From Nitrososphaerota archaeon (GTDB taxonomy: Archaea; Thermoproteota; Nitrososphaeria; Nitrososphaerales; Nitrosopumilaceae), in contig JADFLN010000074.1 in the NCBI GenBank assembly GCA_022564385.1, forward strand, positions 1 through 7,138: a stretch of DNA of 7,138 bases. The letters are read 5' to 3'. Shown piece after piece: positions 7,018 to 7,138 of the stretch. Under the pieces are notes generated by a model. That model had not been told where the DNA came from and made no database searches. It saw only the letters and a list, made by a program, of their open reading frames with translations. The stretch's first letter is position 1; each line of letters begins with the position of its first letter. Position numbers and translations under genes: made by a program.

Positions 7018-7138
7018 ATGACAATACAGACGACTAAATTAGTCGACAAAAAATCAACATCATCGACATCACCAACGAAAACAGAACATAAGGATGAGAA
7101 ACTAACAACTCAGGTTCTCAGATCTTTTGATGAAGCCA
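7018..7138 (+). CDS. N-terminus of a hypothetical protein (runs off the right edge)
   Basis: An ATG opens a frame of at least 40 codons to the window edge. The N-terminus is low-complexity and rich in Ser, Thr and Lys (MTIQTTKLVDKKSTSSTSPT), followed by a charged stretch and LTTQVLRSFDEA, where a folded domain may begin. No family is recognised. There is no SD upstream. The preceding terminator-like region and inverted repeat suggest its own promoter. A later start beyond the edge is possible. Confidence 0.55.
   Translation, partial: MTIQTTKLVDKKSTSSTSPTKTEHKDEKLTTQVLRSFDEA
7031..7045 (+). repeat. 15-bp perfect palindrome in the start region of the last gene
   Basis: CGACTAA (7031-7037) and TTAGTCG (7039-7045) are perfect arms around a single A. 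The palindrome lies 13 bp inside the proposed coding region. On DNA it could bind a dimeric regulator. If the transcript is leaderless, it would also sit just downstream of the start of transcription. Confidence 0.55.

Overview
The window is an AT-rich stretch of archaeal DNA carrying most of an archaellum (archaeal flagellum) motor operon, followed by a two-gene riboflavin/F420 precursor unit and the start of one more gene. All genes lie on the + strand. The low GC content, the ArlG-ArlF-ArlH-ArlI-ArlJ order (the crenarchaeal/TACK order; Methanococcus has F before G), the archaeal-type RibB and the archaeal GTP cyclohydrolase III suggest a thaumarchaeon (Nitrososphaerota), probably a Nitrosopumilus/Nitrosoarchaeum-like ammonia oxidiser. 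The archaeal assignment is firm. The lineage is inferred.

Positions 1-413 hold the 3' end of a gene made of a 24-bp tandem repeat (Thr/Glu/Pro-rich in the downstream frame) and an acidic, helical-looking C-terminal segment. Its stop overlaps the arlG start, so it occupies the slot used by arlX in Crenarchaeota and arlCDE in Euryarchaeota. The C-terminal frame is closed by two stop codons inside the outermost repeats, while a different frame is open there. This is the most unusual part of the window.

Positions 413-5371 are arlG, arlF, arlH, arlI and arlJ, tightly packed or overlapping except for an 83-bp gap before arlH that may hold an internal promoter. Together they encode the stator-like pseudoperiplasmic pair (ArlG/ArlF), the KaiC-like regulatory ATPase (ArlH), the assembly/rotation ATPase (ArlI) and the membrane platform (ArlJ). 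No archaellin (arlB), prepilin peptidase or chemotaxis gene is visible. These may lie outside the window.

Positions 5437-6900 are ribB and a TTG-started gch3 (arfA), 6 bp apart. They supply the four-carbon unit of riboflavin and commit GTP to the archaeal flavin/F420 route. A T-rich intergenic region follows, with terminator-like T-runs and an inverted repeat. A new gene begins at 7018 and runs off the right edge. The three larger intergenic gaps share an ATCAAACA motif, on either strand, upstream of TATA-like sequence. This is a tentative common promoter element or operator.
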